Source: Gaiellasilicea sp035575835 (GTDB lineage: Bacteria; Actinomycetota; Thermoleophilia; Gaiellales; Gaiellaceae). From it: a DNA stretch of 42,413 nucleotides. Numbering within the stretch: position 1 is the first letter of the stretch; each line of letters opens with the position of its first letter. The position numbers and the translations under genes were made by a program. Under the pieces are notes generated by a model, which made no database searches, was not told the DNA's origin, and saw only the letters and a list, made by a program, of their open reading frames with translations. Positions 39,054 to 42,413 of this stretch are shown here, piece by piece. Location of the stretch: positions 1 to 42,413 of the forward strand of contig DATLXM010000072.1 in the NCBI GenBank assembly GCA_035575835.1, given 5' to 3'.

Positions 39054-39213
39054 GTGGCTCCCTGAATGGAAGCCGGTCTCCTCTCCCGGTCTGCCCTGCC
39101 GCCGCGGGGCGCTCGGAAGATGTATCCAGTGTGTCGGCGACAGGGCGCCGCGCCCATCACCCTTCTACGGTTGACTCGTCCCTCGAACGGGGTTGACGCG
39201 CTGGGTTGACCTC

Positions 39214-39219
39214 TAGAGT
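39214..39219 (+). promoter_or_regulatory. Putative -10 box of the metH/metF fusion gene
   Basis: TAGAGT ends eight bases before the ATG at 39228; TTGACG (39193-39198) lies upstream but with a short 15-bp spacer. No Shine-Dalgarno sequence is seen. No SAM, SAH or cobalamin riboswitch consensus was recognised in 38779-39227. Confidence 0.35.
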
Positions 39220-39227
39220 GGCCGCCA

Positions 39228-41036
39228 ATGTCTAGCCGGTTCCTCGAACGCCTGCAGAGCGGGCCCCCGATCGTGTGCGACGGTGGCATGGGCACGCTCC
39301 TCTCCGGAGCGGTGCCGCGGCTCCGCTGCCCGGAGGAGGCGAACCTGCGCGCGCCCGAGAGCGTGGTCGCGCTGCATGCGAGCTTCATCCGCGCGGGCGC
39401 CGAGCTGATCGAGACGAACACGTTCGGCGCCAACCGGCCCAAGCTCGCGACCCGCTTCCTCGAGGACGAGCTCGAGGCGATCAACTCGACGGCCGTTCGG
39501 CTCGCCCGAGAGGCCCGCGAGATGTGCGGCGGCGAAGTCTTCATCGCCGGCGCAATCGGCCCGCTCGGCGAGGTCGAGCAGTTCGACGCGACCGAGACGG
39601 CACCACTCGTCGCCGAGCAGGCGGAGATCCTCGAGGCGCGCGGCGTCGACCTGCTTCTCCTCGAGACCTTCTACGACCTCGACGAGCTCGAGGCCGCGAT
39701 CGCGGCAGTGCGCGGGGTCTCGCAGCTCCCGCTCGTCGCGCTGATGACGTTCGACGCCGACGGCCAGACCCTCGGCGGGGTGACGGCGAGCGATGCGGCC
39801 GCTCGGCTGGACGGTCTCGAGCTCGCCGCGGTCGGAGCCAACCACAGCGCCGGCCCGGCAGCGGCTCTGAACGCGCTCGCCCAGATGAAGGGCGACGGCC
39901 GGATCCTCGCCGCGCTCCCGAACGTCGGCCTCGCGAGCCTCGCCGGCTCCCGGGTGATCTTCCCGCACGCAACGCCCGAGTACTTCGCCGAGTTCGCCGC
40001 CCAGGCGCGGCGGCTCGGAGCGGGGCTGATCGGCGGCTGCTGCGGCACGACCCCTGCCCAGATCGCGGCGATCCGCTCGGCGATCGACGAGGGACGTGCG
40101 CCCTCCGCCCCGCTCGTCGTCCGCGAGCGCGATCTGCTCGCCGCGAGCGAGTCGGTGCCCGAGGAGACGATGCTCGCGCGCCTCCTTCGGGAGCGGGAGT
40201 TCGTGATCTCGGTTCAGCTCGACCCACCGCTCGGGGGCTCGAACACCGCGCTCCTCGAGACGGCACGCGTGCTCAAGGAGTCCGGCAAAGCGCAGCTCGT
40301 GGATGTGAACGACAACCCGCGCGCCCGCGCCCGGATGAGCGGCGTGATGGCGTCGGTGGCGATCGAGCGGGCGACCGGCATCGAGACGATCCCCCATCTG
40401 ACCCCGCGCGACATGACGATCGCGGGGCTCGAGTCGCTGCTCCTCGGCACGCACGCCGAGGGCGTCCGGAACATCCTCGCCGTCACCGGCGACCCGCCCG
40501 AGGAAGGCGATTACCCCGGAGCGCGCGGCGTCTACGAGGTGGACGCGATCGGCCTCACCCGGCTGATCGCCAACCTGAATCGCGGCGAGGACAACCACGG
40601 CCGGACGATCGACGCGCCCACCTCGTTCTTCACCGGCGTCGCGGTCAACCCGTCCGCGGACGACCTGGAGGTCGAGCTCGACCGGTTCGAGAAGAAGCTC
40701 GCGGCCGGTGCCCAGTTCGCGATGACGCAGGTGCTGTTCGACTTGCACTACCTCGACGCGTTCCTCGCCAACTTCGGCGGGCGCTCCCCGATCCCGCTCC
40801 TCGTCGGGGTCTGGCCGCTCCGGAGTCACGGGCTCGCGGTTCGGGTCCACAACGAGGTGCCGGGGATGGTCGTCCCGGAGGCGGTGCAGCAGCGCCTCCT
40901 CGACGCGGGCTCGGGCGCGGCCGAGGTCGGCGCCGAACTCGCCAGGGAGCTGATCGCGGAGAGCCGCGAGAAGGCCGCCGGTGTCTACCTCGTCGCACCG
41001 TTCCGCCAGCCACTCGGGATTCTCGAGATTCTCTAA
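39228..41036 (+). CDS. Bifunctional homocysteine S-methyltransferase / methylenetetrahydrofolate reductase
   Basis: 602 residues, YitJ-like. The N-terminal homocysteine methyltransferase barrel (1-290) has CDGGMGTLL and GGCCGTTP (zinc Cys 271 and 272). The C-terminal MTHFR barrel (about 315-602) has FVISVQLDPPLGG, ILAVTGDPP and FAMTQVLFD. It could make methyl-THF from methylene-THF and transfer the methyl group to homocysteine, giving methionine. The usual first zinc Cys (GxNC) is replaced by His 206 in GANHSAGP. Monocistronic; a dispersed repeat copy follows two bases after the stop. Confidence 0.92.
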   Translation: MSSRFLERLQSGPPIVCDGGMGTLLSGAVPRLRCPEEANLRAPESVVALHASFIRAGAELIETNTFGANRPKLATRFLEDELEAINSTAVRLAREAREMCGGEVFIAGAIGPLGEVEQFDATETAPLVAEQAEILEARGVDLLLLETFYDLDELEAAIAAVRGVSQLPLVALMTFDADGQTLGGVTASDAAARLDGLELAAVGANHSAGPAAALNALAQMKGDGRILAALPNVGLASLAGSRVIFPHATPEYFAEFAAQARRLGAGLIGGCCGTTPAQIAAIRSAIDEGRAPSAPLVVRERDLLAASESVPEETMLARLLREREFVISVQLDPPLGGSNTALLETARVLKESGKAQLVDVNDNPRARARMSGVMASVAIERATGIETIPHLTPRDMTIAGLESLLLGTHAEGVRNILAVTGDPPEEGDYPGARGVYEVDAIGLTRLIANLNRGEDNHGRTIDAPTSFFTGVAVNPSADDLEVELDRFEKKLAAGAQFAMTQVLFDLHYLDAFLANFGGRSPIPLLVGVWPLRSHGLAVRVHNEVPGMVVPEAVQQRLLDAGSGAAEVGAELARELIAESREKAAGVYLVAPFRQPLGILEIL

Positions 41037-41038
41037 TT

Positions 41039-41131
41039 TGGCGCAAGATGAGCATCCGCGGGAGCGGATGCTCATCGCGCAAGACCCCTAAAGGGGCCGC
41101 TTCGCGGCCCAACCTAGCTCGTACCCCAAGG
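41039..41131 (+). repeat. Dispersed modular hairpin repeat, copy 5
   Basis: TGGCGCAAG, a hairpin with perfect 13-bp arms (GATGAGCATCCGC / GCGGATGCTCATC, GGGA loop, 41047-41076), TCGCGCAAGA, small hairpin CCCC-TAAA-GGGG, then GGCCGCTTCGCGGCC as a third perfect stem, and CGTACCCCAAGG at the end. Compared with copy 3, an A-T pair replaces a G-C pair in the main stem. It fills the gap between the convergent fusion gene and the MarP-like gene. Confidence 0.85.
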
Positions 41132-41137
41132 CCCGAT

Positions 41138-42274
41138 CTAGCCGACGCAGGGACCGCTCGAAACCGGACTGCCAGCCTGCGCCAGCGCGGCGCGGACGAT
41201 CTCGGTCGGGACGCCGTAGCCAGAAGGCGAGCCGATCCGGGCCGCGAAGATCGTTGCCTGTACGCGGCCCTCGCCGTCCACCGCGGGGCCGCCCGAATTG
41301 CCGTGGCGGACGAGACCGCGCAGCGTCGTGATCTTGCGCGAGACCGGCCCGCGACCGTAGGCGTCGTCGGTGAGCACGTTCCCGGTCTGCCCGATTCGCC
41401 CGGCGGTCGCAGTGAACGGACCGTTCTCGGGGTAGCCGAGAATCGCGACGGCCGTGCCCTCGACGGGGTCGACGAGCTCGAGCGGCCGGGCATCGAGGCC
41501 CGCGACCCGGAGCACCGCGACGTCGTTCCGCGGATCGAAGTGGACGACGACGGCGTCGCGGTCGTCACCCTCGCCGTCGTCGATCTCGGCGTCGCGCATC
41601 CCGGCAACGACGTGGGCGTTCGTGACGACCAGGTTCGGGCGCGCCGCCCAGGCCGAGCCCTGGATCCCGAGCCCACACGCCGTGCCTGTAACGCGAAGGA
41701 CGCTCGCACGGGCGCGGCGCACGCCGGCGTCACGGAGTAACGCGGGGTCGGGCGGCGCGACCCGCGCCTGCGGCCCTGCGATCCGGTCGAGCAGGTCGAC
41801 GCGCGAGATCGCATCGAGCAACCGCGACGGCGGAACCTGCCTGTTGACCTGGCGCAGGATCCGGGATTCCTGCACGTGCTGCCGGAGCTCGCTCTGGCCG
41901 GGCAGGTGCAGGGCGACCGCGCCGACGACCCAGATGAGCGCCAGCCCGGTCGCGGCGCCGAGCGCGAGCCCGCCCAGGGTGTCGAGCACCCGGAGTGGCG
42001 GGATCACGAGCAGCGAGGAGCGCACGGCGCCACCGGCCATCCCCGCGACGCTGCGCAGGACCGCACCGAGCACGACCGCCCCACCGAGCGCGACGAGCGG
42101 CGTGTATGCGGACTCGCCCCCCGAGAAGAGCTGGGGTGCGAGCTTCGCTCCGACGTAGGCGCCGGCGACGATCCCGGCGAGCGAGAACACGCCCGCGACG
42201 AGACCGAGGCGAAGCCCATTCAGCCCCGCCACCGCGATGACGGCGAGCGCGATCCAGTCGACGGTCGTCACCAC
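41138..42274 (-). CDS. MarP-like membrane serine protease (CvpA plus trypsin-like domain)
   Basis: 378 residues. Four membrane helices in the first 125 residues form a CvpA/colicin-V-production domain, followed by an extracytoplasmic chymotrypsin-fold protease. The catalytic triad is H221 (VTNAHVVAG), D251 (DPRNDVAVLR) and S327 (GNSGGPA). C200 and C376 match the positions of the disulfide that controls mycobacterial MarP. MarP is needed for acid and oxidative stress survival and acts on cell-wall hydrolases. GTG/ATG choice: ATG-type start at 42274. Located 58 bp from tRNA-Asp, transcribed the other way. Confidence 0.92.
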   Translation of the reverse strand: MVTTVDWIALAVIAVAGLNGLRLGLVAGVFSLAGIVAGAYVGAKLAPQLFSGGESAYTPLVALGGAVVLGAVLRSVAGMAGGAVRSSLLVIPPLRVLDTLGGLALGAATGLALIWVVGAVALHLPGQSELRQHVQESRILRQVNRQVPPSRLLDAISRVDLLDRIAGPQARVAPPDPALLRDAGVRRARASVLRVTGTACGLGIQGSAWAARPNLVVTNAHVVAGMRDAEIDDGEGDDRDAVVVHFDPRNDVAVLRVAGLDARPLELVDPVEGTAVAILGYPENGPFTATAGRIGQTGNVLTDDAYGRGPVSRKITTLRGLVRHGNSGGPAVDGEGRVQATIFAARIGSPSGYGVPTEIVRAALAQAGSPVSSGPCVG

Positions 42275-42332
42275 CTACCGTTCCGCCACACGCCTGCTCT
42301 TCCTCCGCGTGCCGCTACACTGGGCCGGCCCT

Positions 42333-42406
<74 letters not shown>

Positions 42407-42413
42407 CTCCAAA

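Noticed and set aside
38850..39065. A 71-residue plus-strand frame in the 449-bp gap
   Set aside because: It runs through a repeat copy and a terminator hairpin and is low-complexity (KKRRRPPPPGG); the sequence is explained by structural DNA.
38779..39227. SAM, SAH, cobalamin or T-box riboswitch before the methionine-synthesis fusion gene
   Set aside because: I looked for the conserved cores of these classes and did not find them; the gap is explained by a terminator, a repeat copy, a second hairpin and a promoter-like box.
39213..41075. A 620-residue minus-strand frame opposite the metH/metF fusion
   Set aside because: Antisense shadow of a well-recognised enzyme in high-GC DNA; no motif or start signal of its own.

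Overview
The window is 42.4 kb of very GC-rich DNA with strong G/C third-position bias. Gene content suggests an actinobacterium, probably of the class Thermoleophilia (Gaiellales/Solirubrobacterales type). Pointers are a MarP-like CvpA-protease, a homocysteine methyltransferase-MTHFR fusion, a glycerol kinase next to a small methyltransferase, and many genes with a -10-like box 6-8 nt before the start codon. The taxonomic call is an inference from gene families, not from a marker alignment.

Layout. 1-1975 is the right end of an integrated element: a partial phage-like gene, a small minus-strand gene cluster with one broken reading frame, and a junction at a 41-nt 3' fragment of a tRNA-Val(TAC) gene. 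1981-6345 holds an L,D-transpeptidase remnant, msrA/msrB, a hemolysin III-type membrane protein, tRNA-Lys, a methyltransferase running antisense into that tRNA, a broken GNAT gene and a fatty acid desaturase. 6548-11889 has an MFS exporter with a VOC protein, a secreted RTX-repeat protein, a PAP2 membrane protein and a two-component pair. 11988-22502 has glpK, a methyltransferase, an HxlR regulator, lon, an XRE-cupin regulator, a CHASE-PAS-GGDEF-HD-GYP protein, a broken serine hydrolase, a MOSC protein and DNA polymerase IV.

22597-32971 is a 10-kb minus-strand block: a cupin protein, a complete branched-chain amino acid ABC importer (livKHMGF), a class V aminotransferase, an SGNH hydrolase, a DDAH-like hydrolase, an ankyrin protein and an orphan osmoprotectant-binding lipoprotein. 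33051-37165 is an ABC exporter with one ATPase and four permeases formed by tandem duplication of a two-permease module. The end carries a D-aminopeptidase and a divergent SDR, the metH/metF fusion, the MarP-like protease and tRNA-Asp.

The most unusual structure is a dispersed intergenic repeat of about 90-100 bp, with four full copies and one shorter copy. Its conserved flanks enclose an exchangeable hairpin of about 13 bp. Every full copy has a GCGCAAG-type motif on each side of that hairpin, while the short copy has one such motif and no hairpin, as an unoccupied site would. Copies sit mostly within a few bases of stop codons. A second theme is gene debris: four intergenic remnants, three of them with single-base indels that can be reconstructed by comparing reading frames.
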